Shown piece after piece: positions 25,463-33,284 of a stretch of DNA of 38,237 bases. Position 1 is the first letter of the stretch, and each line of letters opens with the position of its first letter. Position numbers and translations under genes: made by a program. The notes below the pieces were generated by a model, which was given only the letters and a program-made list of their open reading frames with translations, searched no databases and was not told the origin of the DNA. The stretch is from CAYGBW01 sp964348185 (lineage in GTDB: Bacteria; Desulfobacterota; BSN033; WVXP01): the NCBI GenBank assembly GCA_964348185.1, contig CAYGBW010000039.1, forward strand, positions 1-38,237, given 5' to 3'.

Positions 25463-26004
25463 TTTTTCCCTCCTTCCTCCGGCATCTTCATCACGACCTC
25501 TCTCGTTCTGGTCTGTTTTCCGTAAACGCTCAAAGGCTCTTCAATGATCACCCGGTTCAGGTGTATGGTTTTAACCTTACCGCCCCGTTTGCCGATGAGG
25601 GTCCCCTTCTTGACGGTGAACCCTTTGCCCGCGGAATCCTCAACCATGGCACGGCTACCATCGCCTCCCAACCATATGATCGCGGTCAATTTGAGCTGGC
25701 TGAGGTCGTATTCCTGAAGAGGCGTCTTCGGAACCCCCGACGAAGGCTTCCCCGGTGAACCGATTTGAATGAAGGGTTTGAAAGGATCGACCAGCCCCTG
25801 AGGATTGTAGGAGAACACCGGCTCCTTCTTGGGGGTGACGACCTTCTGGGAAGGGGGAGCCTTGGGCGCCTTCCTCTGTGTACTCCTCTTCGTCGGCATA
25901 GGAGGAGGCGCCGCGGCTTTTTCACACCCAGGGAAAACAACGGCGATCCCTCCCAGGAGAATCAAAATCGCCATGCGCCTTCTCATTCGACACCAGTTTT
26001 TCAT
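25459..26004 (-). CDS. pilP: T4P assembly lipoprotein PilP
   Basis: The 181-residue protein has a signal peptide with lipobox VFPGC (about Cys27), a Pro/Lys-rich linker with YNPQGLVDPFKPF, and an HR/beta-sandwich domain (about 95-170; LKLTAIIWLGGDGSRAMVED). PilP links the PilN/PilO dimer to the PilQ N0 domain. The ATG at 26004 is preferred because GGGGAG lies upstream; an ATG at 26022 adds six residues. The frame stays open to 26454 but that part is only the shadow of pilO. It ends with a 4-bp overlap into pilQ. Confidence 0.92.
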   Translation of the reverse strand: MKNWCRMRRRMAILILLGGIAVVFPGCEKAAAPPPMPTKRSTQRKAPKAPPSQKVVTPKKEPVFSYNPQGLVDPFKPFIQIGSPGKPSSGVPKTPLQEYDLSQLKLTAIIWLGGDGSRAMVEDSAGKGFTVKKGTLIGKRGGKVKTIHLNRVIIEEPLSVYGKQTRTREVVMKMPEEGGKK

Positions 26005-26041
26005 AACCGTATCTCTCCCCATTCTTTTTGCTTGGCCCTTT

Positions 26042-26635
26042 CTACTTTTTCTTTTTCGGCTGTGATGCCTCTTCCAAGAAGCGGAAGGTTGTGGCCACAC
26101 ACTGGGTCTGCAGTATGGTCTGGACTCCCGATCCTTTACTGGGAGCCATCTTGAAGTTTTCCACGTTGATGATCCGGGGGAGCTTGCTGACGCGATCGAA
26201 GAACAGTCCCGTCTCGTGATAGGATCCGATGAATACCAGCTGGAGGGGCACCTCAGCATAGAACTTTTGGGGCCGCTCCTTGGCTGGCCGAAATCTGAGG
26301 AACTCCAGATTCGACTCCTTTCCCAGTTTCGAGATGTTTTCCAGAAGCTCTGGAATCTCACGCTCGTTCGGAAGCTGGGCGACCGCCTTTTTGAGTTGGT
26401 TTTCCAGTTTGGCGACCTCTCTGTTGAACGTGGGGAGATTCTTCGCCACTGCACGGCTTTCGTTCAGTTTCCTGACCAACTCGTCTCTTTGACTACTGAG
26501 GCGTCTGATTTCCTCTCTCTGGGGGAGATAGGCCAGATAACCATAAAGGACAACAACGACGAAGGCCAGGCCAAGTAGAATGAGCACCTTCTTTGCCGGG
26601 GGAAGCTTCACAATCGTGTCCATTGAAATAGCCAT
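26042..26635 (-). CDS. pilO: T4P assembly protein PilO
   Basis: This 197-residue bitopic protein has a short cytoplasmic end with KLPPAKK, a transmembrane helix (about 16-35), a coiled coil (about 36-95) and a periplasmic ferredoxin-like domain (about 100-185) with YAEVPLQLVFIGSYHE, typical of PilO. It pairs with PilN. AGGGGAGGGG precedes the ATG. The C-terminus ends in a run of lysines. It lies 12 bp after pilN and 37 bp before pilP. Confidence 0.93.
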   Translation of the reverse strand: MAISMDTIVKLPPAKKVLILLGLAFVVVVLYGYLAYLPQREEIRRLSSQRDELVRKLNESRAVAKNLPTFNREVAKLENQLKKAVAQLPNEREIPELLENISKLGKESNLEFLRFRPAKERPQKFYAEVPLQLVFIGSYHETGLFFDRVSKLPRIINVENFKMAPSKGSGVQTILQTQCVATTFRFLEEASQPKKKK

Positions 26636-26647
26636 AGTCCCCTCCCC

Positions 26648-27187
26648 TTACACCCGGATCGTACAGATCAAGGTGAATTTTTTGAGGTTCATCTTCTCGA
26701 CGGTTACCCGTTCGGTGACCACCAGCTGCACAGCAGAAAACAGTTTGGATTTCTGCAGCCTTTTCATGAAGTTGGCAATCGTCTCGTCGTCCAAGGCTAC
26801 CCCTTCGAGCGTCACTTTCTCATTGTTCTTGTTCAGAGATCTGAGCCACATTTTCTGAGGCATTCTGGAAGCCATGAAACTCATGATTTCAATCGGCCGG
26901 GTTCGGTTCGTGTTGAGCGTCTCGATAATCTTCAGCTTCTCTTGAAGGATCTTCTTCTTGGCCTTGGCTTCGTTGATTCTTCGTTTTATGATCTCCAGCT
27001 CCTTCAGCTCAGCCTCAGATTTCCTGATCTCAGTGATAAGCCCGTCTCGCTCTCTGCCGGAGACCCATTGAACAAGGCCAATGCCCGCCAGAAGCAGGAC
27101 CATGAAGGCAACGAAGATTGTTGCCTCTTTTCGGATCGATTCCTTTTTCCGTTCCTCTCTCCCAACCAATAAATTGATCTTGATCAT
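26648..27187 (-). CDS. pilN: T4P assembly protein PilN
   Basis: This 179-residue bitopic protein starts MIKINLLVGREERK, the PilN cytoplasmic motif (INLL) that binds PilM. A transmembrane helix (about 25-43), a coiled coil (about 45-90) and a periplasmic domain with MWLRSLNKNNEKVTLEGVA follow. The start overlaps the pilM stop by 4 bp (ATGA), so translation is probably coupled and the proteins made in equal amounts. Confidence 0.93.
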   Translation of the reverse strand: MIKINLLVGREERKKESIRKEATIFVAFMVLLLAGIGLVQWVSGRERDGLITEIRKSEAELKELEIIKRRINEAKAKKKILQEKLKIIETLNTNRTRPIEIMSFMASRMPQKMWLRSLNKNNEKVTLEGVALDDETIANFMKRLQKSKLFSAVQLVVTERVTVEKMNLKKFTLICTIRV

Positions 27188-28239
27188 CTGTCTCCTACCC
27201 TCCTCAAGGCTAGACCGACCCCTACTGCCATCATGGGGCTGATATCATTGATATAATCCAGGTTCAGACCCCTCCTGGTGATTTCAATACTCTGGAAGGG
27301 GTCAACCACCTCTAAAGGGACACCGATTTGGGACCCAATGACTTTGGTCAATCCCTCGATCTTGGAGCAACCGCCACTGATGAAGAGTTTGTCGAGATTC
27401 TGACTCGAGGTCTTCTGGAAGTAATCGATTGACTGGACAATCTCGGACGCGAAGTCCTCGGAGGCCACCTTCAGCATGCTATCGATGGCTTTCTGCTTGC
27501 TTTCGTCGATCTTGCTGCCCACTTTCAAGGCCTCCGCTTCCTCATAATCGACGTGGAGATGTTTCTGGATTTCTTCGGTTATGGTACTCCCCCCTTTGAA
27601 CACGTCCCGGGTGAACGCGGAAATGCCGTCCCTCATGATGTTTATGTTCATCACGTTGGCACCAATGTTGACCAGAGCGACAACCTCCCCCCGTTTCATG
27701 GGGTAGTTGGCCTGATACATATTCTCCAGGGCAAAGGCATCGATATCGACGATCACAGGATTCAATCCCGCCTCCAGAAGGACCGATAGATAATCGTTGA
27801 TGATGTCCTTTTTGGCAGCTACCAAAACAACGTCCATCAGCTCGTCATTCTCCTCGTTGGGTCCTAGAATCTGGAAGTCGATGTTGACGTCACTTGCATC
27901 AAAGGGGATGTACCTCTCTGCCTCCCACTGGATCGATTCTGCCAGTTCATCCTCTGTTATCATCGGTAGGCTGATCTTTTTGACGATTACTGAATGACCG
28001 GAAACCGAAGTCACGACTTCCCTGACCTTGATTTTGAAGCTCTTGATCAACTCCCGGATCGTGTCAACAACCACCACCGAATCCATGAGGGAGCCATCCA
28101 CAATAGCCTCTGGTGGGATGGAGGCCATGGCGCAATTGATCAGCTTGTAGCCCCTCTTGCTTTCGGCAAGTTCAACAACCTTAATGGAACTCGATCCAAT
28201 ATCCAGGCCAATCACATCCTTTTTCTTCCCCAGTGCCAT
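27184..28239 (-). CDS. pilM: T4P assembly ATPase-like protein PilM
   Basis: This 351-residue actin-fold protein opens with KDVIGLDIGSSSIKVVEL (phosphate-1). It also has VALVNIGANVMNI (phosphate-2) and LFISGGCSKIEGL (adenosine). PilM sits on the cytoplasmic face and binds PilN. The length is normal for the family and there is no extension, unlike the paralogue at 13474. The gap to pilR is 13 bp, so pilM is likely read from the same transcript as the regulators upstream. Confidence 0.94.
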   Translation of the reverse strand: MALGKKKDVIGLDIGSSSIKVVELAESKRGYKLINCAMASIPPEAIVDGSLMDSVVVVDTIRELIKSFKIKVREVVTSVSGHSVIVKKISLPMITEDELAESIQWEAERYIPFDASDVNIDFQILGPNEENDELMDVVLVAAKKDIINDYLSVLLEAGLNPVIVDIDAFALENMYQANYPMKRGEVVALVNIGANVMNINIMRDGISAFTRDVFKGGSTITEEIQKHLHVDYEEAEALKVGSKIDESKQKAIDSMLKVASEDFASEIVQSIDYFQKTSSQNLDKLFISGGCSKIEGLTKVIGSQIGVPLEVVDPFQSIEITRRGLNLDYINDISPMMAVGVGLALRRVGDR

Positions 28240-28252
28240 GTCTTTTCCCCTT

Positions 28253-29608
28253 TTAAACGATAGCGTATTTTTTGAGTTTTTCTCTCAGAGTGGACCTCGA
28301 AATCCCCAGACTCTTGGCCGCTCTCGATTTGTTTCCATCGACCATCGAAAGGACCTCGGAAATGTGTCTTTTTTCCATCGCTTCTAGAGAATACTCATTC
28401 GGGCTCAGAGATACGGATTGTGAGGAACTCCGGTGCTCTCTCAGTTCAATGGGAAGATTTTCTGGAGAAATCACCTCTGTGGTAGACAAGATCATTGCTC
28501 TTTCCAGAACATTCTTGAGTTCTCGAATGTTCCCAGGCCAGAGATAGTTCAACAGAAGGTCTTTCGCCTCAGGCGAGATTCCTTTAATGTTCTTTCCCAG
28601 TTCTGTGTTACCCTCCTCGATGAAGAGGTTTGCAAGGAGAAGAATATCTTCCCATCTCTCCCTCAAGGGGGGGATGTCCAGCACCATCACCTTAAGCCGA
28701 TAATAGAGGTCTTTTCGAAATTTGCCATCGCTCACCATCTCTGCCAGATTCTTGTTGCTGGCGGCAATAAATCGGAGGTCGACCTGGATTTCCCGCGAGC
28801 CTCCAACTCGCATGAAAGATTGGGTTTCCAGGACTCGAAGAAGCTTAGACTGGAGATAGGGGTTCATATCTCCGATTTCATCGAGAAAGATGGTTCCTCC
28901 GCTTGCCAACTCGAAGAGGCCCTTCTTGGTTGATTTGGCATCGGTGAAGGCCCCTTTTTCATACCCAAACAGCTCGGTTTCCAAGAGATTCTCAGGGATG
29001 GCACTGCAATTGATTTTGGTCAGGGGTCGATGGGCCCGCTTGCTGCTATAGTGGATGGCATTGGCTGCCAGCTCTTTACCAGTCCCGCTCTCTCCCTGGA
29101 TCAGAACAGAGGTTCTCGGGGTCTGGGCGATCATCTGGATCAGTTCCTTGATGTTCTGAATCTGGGGACTGCTGCCATAGATCTGAACACAGCTGTTTTC
29201 GTTTTCATGCTGTCTTCTCAGCCGCCGAACCTCATTTCGCAGGCTTTGGGTCTCGATAGCCTTCTGGATCAGCAGTTTTAACTCATCAAGCTCAAACGGC
29301 TTGTTGATGTAGTCATAGGCCCCGGCTTTCATTGCCATCACAGCCGTTTGGACATCTGAGTAGGCGGTCATCATGATAACCATCAGATCGGTGTCAATCT
29401 CCTTGATCTTCTTCAAGACGGTGATGCCGTCCATGTCTGGAAGTCGAATATCGAGGAGGACCAGATCAATGAGCTGTCTGTGGATCGATGCAATCGCTTC
29501 TCTTCCCGTATCCGTGGTAGAAACCTCGTAGTCTCTCTTTGTGAAAACATCCGAAAGGGTCTGCCGCATCACCTCATCATCATCCACAATGAATATAGCT
29601 GGTTTCAT
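28253..29608 (-). CDS. pilR: NtrC-family sigma-54 response regulator (PilR-like) with GAFTDA loop
   Basis: This 451-residue regulator has a receiver domain (about 3-118; D53 acceptor; KPF lysine), a AAA+ domain (about 140-375; Walker A GESGTGKE, Walker B IFLDEIGD) and a Fis-type helix-turn-helix at the C-terminus (AAKSLGISRSTLREKLKKY). The sigma-54-contact loop reads GAFTDA rather than GAFTGA. This variant occurs in other members of the family, so activity is likely kept. The gene follows the soluble kinase by 3 bp, so the two form a pair. It lies inside the operon that its own promoter class controls, allowing feedback. The name pilR rests on location beside pilM-Q and on architecture. Confidence 0.88.
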   Translation of the reverse strand: MKPAIFIVDDDEVMRQTLSDVFTKRDYEVSTTDTGREAIASIHRQLIDLVLLDIRLPDMDGITVLKKIKEIDTDLMVIMMTAYSDVQTAVMAMKAGAYDYINKPFELDELKLLIQKAIETQSLRNEVRRLRRQHENENSCVQIYGSSPQIQNIKELIQMIAQTPRTSVLIQGESGTGKELAANAIHYSSKRAHRPLTKINCSAIPENLLETELFGYEKGAFTDAKSTKKGLFELASGGTIFLDEIGDMNPYLQSKLLRVLETQSFMRVGGSREIQVDLRFIAASNKNLAEMVSDGKFRKDLYYRLKVMVLDIPPLRERWEDILLLANLFIEEGNTELGKNIKGISPEAKDLLLNYLWPGNIRELKNVLERAMILSTTEVISPENLPIELREHRSSSQSVSLSPNEYSLEAMEKRHISEVLSMVDGNKSRAAKSLGISRSTLREKLKKYAIV

Positions 29609-29611
29609 CGA

Positions 29612-30811
29612 TTATCCCTCGACTCCTCCGTCTAAGAGAGGGAATGTTATGAAGAATGAAGTTCCATTGCCCTCCCGGCTCTCGACCCTGATGGTCCCCC
29701 CGTGTTTCTTGACAATCTGGTAAGATATGGATAGTCCCAATCCCACCCCTTTTGCTTTGGTGGTAAAAAAAGGATCAAATATCTTGGAGATGATGGTGGA
29801 GGGAATGCCCTCTCCGGTGTCACTGACAGCCACCTGGACATAATCGGCGCTGCGACGGCTCAGAGGTTTCGAAAACACGGGGTCCGCTTCGATTCGTAGC
29901 TCCCCTCCGTTGGGCATAGCCTGGATTGCATTTAGAAACAGGTTGAGGAATACCTGATGCATTTGATTCAAATCCACCTTCACCTTGGGAAGGGCGGGAT
30001 CATACGCTTCCACAAAGGTGATACCTCGATCGGCGATGTCCTTAATCAGCAACGGAGTGATCTCATTGAGAATATCTTTGATATTGCAGAAAACGAGATT
30101 CGGCGGCTGCGGTTTTGCAAAGGAGAAAAACATCTTCAACAAATCGTTGAGGCGATCGATCTCTTTGGTGATCCGGTTGAGATACTCCCTTTTTGAATCA
30201 TCTTTGTCCATCTCCTCGCCCAGTGCCTGGGCAGTTGTCTTGATGCCGGCCAAGGGGTTGCGGATTTCGTGGGCAATACCTGATGAAATCTCACCCAGGG
30301 ATACCAGGCGATCCATCCTCAGAATCTCCTCTTGCATCTTATAGACATTGGCCAGATCTCGAAAAATGACAATTTCGCCGATCTTTTTACCACAAATGTC
30401 CAGATGATTGTTGATCGTAAAACCGGTTGGAATGTCCACGCCATCTTTTCGTCTGATCGTTCCCTCCCTTCGCGTGTCGATATCACCGGAGTGGTCAAAG
30501 GGTATCCCGATGAGGTTCCTCTTTTCCTTTAGATGAAGCGCTTCAAAACTCTGGCCAATGACTTCGTCGGATGTATAGCCCAGAATTTTTTCGGTGGCCC
30601 TGTTTATGTAGGTGATCTTCTCTTGGGTGTCCACCATGATCAACCCACTGCTGATCGACTGGATGATGCTTTCGTTGAAGTTGCTGAGTCTTTCGATCTC
30701 CTGAGTCAGTTCTTCCACTCGAGAAAGTCTCTTGGCGCGACCCTTAGTCCGGCCGGGCGAAGTCAGTGGACGCTTCTGATCTTCTCTGCTAGCCGCCAAT
30801 TCTCGCCCCAT
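29612..30811 (-). CDS. Soluble PAS histidine kinase (PilS-like)
   Basis: This 399-residue kinase has no membrane segment. A basic N-terminus and short coiled coil (about 30-45) precede a PAS domain (about 46-155), HisKA with H181 in HEIRNP, and HATPase_c with DTGEGIP, FFTTKAKGVGLGLS. It probably phosphorylates the regulator encoded 3 bp downstream. Lack of a sensor membrane domain suggests that it senses a cytoplasmic signal or is recruited by the CheW-like or roadblock proteins of the same operon (inference). The ATG at 30811 lies inside the 3' end of the CheW-like frame as read. If the 9-G tract there is 10 G, the upstream gene would instead stop 3 bases before this ATG. Confidence 0.88.
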   Translation of the reverse strand: MGRELAASREDQKRPLTSPGRTKGRAKRLSRVEELTQEIERLSNFNESIIQSISSGLIMVDTQEKITYINRATEKILGYTSDEVIGQSFEALHLKEKRNLIGIPFDHSGDIDTRREGTIRRKDGVDIPTGFTINNHLDICGKKIGEIVIFRDLANVYKMQEEILRMDRLVSLGEISSGIAHEIRNPLAGIKTTAQALGEEMDKDDSKREYLNRITKEIDRLNDLLKMFFSFAKPQPPNLVFCNIKDILNEITPLLIKDIADRGITFVEAYDPALPKVKVDLNQMHQVFLNLFLNAIQAMPNGGELRIEADPVFSKPLSRRSADYVQVAVSDTGEGIPSTIISKIFDPFFTTKAKGVGLGLSISYQIVKKHGGTIRVESREGNGTSFFITFPLLDGGVEG

Positions 30812-32100
30812 TGGCTAGAACTCCACCGCCATGCGGTCGGTATCAAGAAAGTATAAGTTCCGCCCCCCCCCATAGGCGCTATCCCCCGAATGTAGGCCAC
30901 TTGTCCCCCCCCCCGAATGCTCTTCGACGGAATCTCCTTCGTCTTAGAGAGACGATCAACCAGAATGGCGAGGGTCTTGCCGGCTTTCTTGACCAACACA
31001 ACCTTCTTGTCTTTGGGTTCAACTCTGCCTTTCAACCTAAGCAAACGAAACAGGTTGATAAGGGGAAGACGAGTTCCGCGAAATCGAATCTCCCTGTCTC
31101 TCCAAACCGTTTTTGCTGTCCGGTATGGAAGGTGAACGGACCCGATAACAATCTCCTTCTCAATGGCAAAGAGGCTACCAGCGGATTCTACCACCACCGT
31201 TCTCACTATCTCAGACGGTGGCGAAAGATCTTCCTCCCCTTCGAGCCTCCGAGTGATGGCTCCCAACTGTTGAATCTCGTCTCGCAGCTGAAGAGATAGT
31301 TCTCTCAAGCTCTTCGTCAAACCGTCAAAATCTGTCTTGTGGGAAAGATCATTTCCTCCGGTTGACGTCTCGCTCTCGGCTTCCATGAGCCGATATCTTG
31401 CAAGAATTCCAGATAAAACCAGACTCCTATAAGCCTCTTTATCCTTCAGCTCTTCACAGAGGAGCTTGATGCTATCCTTGGCCTCTAAAAGAAACCGAAG
31501 GCTGTCGGGTGTGATATTCCCTTGATCGTCGGCCAGGGAATATGCCACCTTGCCCATGATGTCAACGACTTGGAAAACGACCCGATTATTCTGATAGATC
31601 TCCTTAAGCAAACCGAGTTCTGAGATCACGCTCTCGATCAGATCAGGGCTGATTTCCCATTCCAGAGACAGGAGATGGGTCTCCAGATTCTCCAGATTCC
31701 TCATCGGGCCGTCGGTCTGTCTGGAGGCAGCTTCCCGAAAAGTTGGCGGTCTCTCGCTTCTGGGTTCCTCAGCAGGGGATTCCAGGTTCACTGCATCATC
31801 CTGTACGGGCGCAGACACCTCGATGTCCACACCCTTGGATGGAGCCCTCTGCCTGTCAATCCCCTTCTCCACAAAGACATGGTCAATGGCGTGATCGATG
31901 TCCTTTTCTAGCCCCTCCAGCCCCGCCCCTTTGGACTCCGGCTCAGGCATCTGGACAGGCGCAGACACCTCCATGTCCACACCCTTGGATGGAGCCCTCT
32001 GTCTGTCAATCCCCTTCTCCACAAAGAGACCTTCGATGGCCCTATCAATCTCTTTTTCCAGCCCCTCGAGCTCGGTTCCTTTGGACTCCTGGTCTTTCAT
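30763..32100 (-). CDS. CheW-domain protein with N-terminal tandem repeat; probable frameshift in a G tract
   Basis: As read it has 445 residues. Two 50-residue tandem copies (5-54, 55-104) come first, then a variable linker, a helical region (about 130-290) and a CheW-like domain (about 300 onward; SLFAIEKEIVIGSV, RGTRLPLINLFRLL, KKAGKTLAILVDRL). After Met410 the sequence turns un-CheW-like (WRWSSSQWGEN) and runs 49 bp into the next gene. At this point nine Gs occur (30863-30871). With one more G the frame continues GGGRNLYFLDTDRMAVEF and stops at 30815, 428 residues, 3 bases before the kinase start. CheW proteins couple receptors to CheA kinases; no cheA is present, so the partner may be the Cache-HAMP receptor and the soluble kinase of this operon. 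Confidence 0.8.
   Translation of the reverse strand: MKDQESKGTELEGLEKEIDRAIEGLFVEKGIDRQRAPSKGVDMEVSAPVQMPEPESKGAGLEGLEKDIDHAIDHVFVEKGIDRQRAPSKGVDIEVSAPVQDDAVNLESPAEEPRSERPPTFREAASRQTDGPMRNLENLETHLLSLEWEISPDLIESVISELGLLKEIYQNNRVVFQVVDIMGKVAYSLADDQGNITPDSLRFLLEAKDSIKLLCEELKDKEAYRSLVLSGILARYRLMEAESETSTGGNDLSHKTDFDGLTKSLRELSLQLRDEIQQLGAITRRLEGEEDLSPPSEIVRTVVVESAGSLFAIEKEIVIGSVHLPYRTAKTVWRDREIRFRGTRLPLINLFRLLRLKGRVEPKDKKVVLVKKAGKTLAILVDRLSKTKEIPSKSIRGGGQVAYIRGIAPMGGGGTYTFLIPTAWRWSSSQWGENWRLAEKIRSVH
30863..30914 (-). repeat. Two homopolymeric G tracts in the CheW-like gene
   Basis: Nine Gs (30863-30871) and ten Gs (30905-30914) occur 33 bases apart on the coding strand. The 10-G tract encodes Gly-Gly-Gly in a plausible frame, while the 9-G tract puts the CheW C-terminus out of frame. 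Such tracts mutate by slippage and are typical contingency loci, but are also typical sequencing-error sites. Confidence 0.8.
31789..32088 (-). repeat. Two tandem 150-bp copies in the CheW-like gene
   Basis: Copy 1 is 31939-32088 and copy 2 is 31789-31938. They encode 50 residues each with nearly identical second halves (VEKGIDRQRAPSKGVD, EVSAPVQ) and related first halves (LEGLEK-ID-AI). The DNA is almost unchanged over long stretches, so the duplication is recent or kept uniform by recombination. Each unit has a predicted amphipathic helix, suggesting a binding motif in two copies. Confidence 0.9.
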
Positions 32101-32120
32101 CGATCATCTCTTTTTCCGGG

Positions 32121-32768
32121 TTATCCCCCCCCGGTTCCCGTAAATGACTTCCCTTTTCCATCGAGAAGAATCTTCTTGCTCACGTCCTTTACAACAAGCT
32201 TGCTGATCTCCCTCAGTGTCTCGAATACCCCCTCCCCCGAGAGAGCGCTCGCTGTGAAATACGGGGCCCTCAGCATGGAATTGAGGTCCTTCTGCAGAAC
32301 CTCAACCGGTAGGATCTCGGCCCCCTGACCCTCCAGATCTCTCTTGTTGTATTGCATCACCACTGGAGTCGTCCGAATGCTCAGCCTTTTTTCGGCTAGG
32401 TTTTTGGCGAGATTGATCAGACTCTCAATGTTTTTTTCTCGCTGAGTCTTCAAGGAGTCCGCGACAAACACAACACCATCCACGCCCTTCAAAACGAGTT
32501 TTCTTGTCGCATCGTAATGCACCTGACCTGGAACGGTATAGAGCTGCACCCTAATATCGAAACCTCGGATTTTTCCCAGGTTGAGAGAAAGGAAGTCGAA
32601 AAAAATCGTCCGATCCCCATCGGTGTCAATGGAAACCATTTTCCCTCGAACCTCTTCCTGGGTCTTTTTGAAGATATAGAGAAGATTTGTGGTTTTTCCA
32701 CAAAAACCACAACCGTAGTAGACAATCTTGCACTGGATTTCGTCCTTGCTGAAATTTATGAACGGCAT
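32121..32768 (-). CDS. mglA: MglA-family Ras-like GTPase
   Basis: This 215-residue GTPase has P-loop GCGFCGKTTN (19-28), R53 and Q82 (catalytic in Myxococcus MglA), Thr78 in LYTVPGQ, where most Ras proteins have Asp, and base-recognition NKRD (141-144). MglA sets cell polarity and controls T4P and gliding in Myxococcus, cycling with the roadblock protein MglB as its GTPase activator. The MglA P-loop usually reads GPGLCGKT; here Pro20 is Cys and Leu22 is Phe. The C-terminus has an extra Gly/Lys-rich tail. It follows the roadblock gene by 9 bp with GAGAGGAG as ribosome site; an MglB-MglA pair is the normal arrangement. Confidence 0.93.
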   Translation of the reverse strand: MPFINFSKDEIQCKIVYYGCGFCGKTTNLLYIFKKTQEEVRGKMVSIDTDGDRTIFFDFLSLNLGKIRGFDIRVQLYTVPGQVHYDATRKLVLKGVDGVVFVADSLKTQREKNIESLINLAKNLAEKRLSIRTTPVVMQYNKRDLEGQGAEILPVEVLQKDLNSMLRAPYFTASALSGEGVFETLREISKLVVKDVSKKILLDGKGKSFTGTGGG

Positions 32769-32777
32769 AAAACCAAT

Positions 32778-33185
32778 TTACTCCTCTCTTTGATAGATGG
32801 GAGAGAGAATCTTCAGGAGATCATCCATAATCATGTTAATGCTGAGTCGGACCAACCCAACGGTGGTTCTGTCATCGAAAATGATGACGAGAATCATGTT
32901 CTCTCCAACCAGCGAGAAATAGACGTTTTCATTCTGTCCCTTGTGAAAAAGGAGTCTAAACTCCTGCTCCCCAAGGAGCTTTGCAATCTCAGAGGTGGCG
33001 CCAAAATTAGCCGCCGTCAAAGCCGAAAAGGCAGATACGTCGAGTGTAGAGGGGCTTCCGCAGTTTGAAATAAGTTGACCTGACCGGTCGATCAGAAACA
33101 CACTAATGGCGGCAGACTTATTGAGCATTCTGTTCAAACAGACGTCTATCCGCCCGATGTCCTTTTCAGAGAGAATGATGTCCAT
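32778..33185 (-). CDS. Roadblock/LC7 protein, MglB-like GTPase regulator
   Basis: This 135-residue protein fits one roadblock/LC7 fold: long first helix (KDIGRIDVCLNRML), strand AISVFLIDRSGQLIS, helix with SALTAANFGATSEIAKLL, then NVYFSLVGENMILVIIFD and a closing helix. This resembles MglB, the GTPase-activating partner of MglA. The ATG at 33185 leaves 99 bases upstream. The frame is open for another 19 codons (SDTDLNRVIELPESEWGREI) without a start. A short frame MIRRNLRY (33261-33235) with AAAGGG in front runs into this region; deleting one A would join them. Its start may therefore lie at 33261. Confidence 0.85.
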   Translation of the reverse strand: MDIILSEKDIGRIDVCLNRMLNKSAAISVFLIDRSGQLISNCGSPSTLDVSAFSALTAANFGATSEIAKLLGEQEFRLLFHKGQNENVYFSLVGENMILVIIFDDRTTVGLVRLSINMIMDDLLKILSPIYQREE

Positions 33186-33284
33186 GATCTCTCGGCCCCA
33201 TTCCGATTCTGGGAGTTCGATGACACGATTCAGGTCAGTATCGGAGATTCCTGCGAATCATTTCACCCTTTGCCAGTACTTTGT

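Noticed and set aside
26023..26454. N-terminal extension of the pilP frame by about 144 codons
   Set aside because: The extra part is Ser/Arg/Trp-rich, lies antiphase within pilO, and precedes the lipoprotein signal peptide.
32517..33068. 183-codon plus-strand frame opposite the mglA and roadblock genes
   Set aside because: Both genes beneath it have recognisable folds and motifs; the frame itself shows none.
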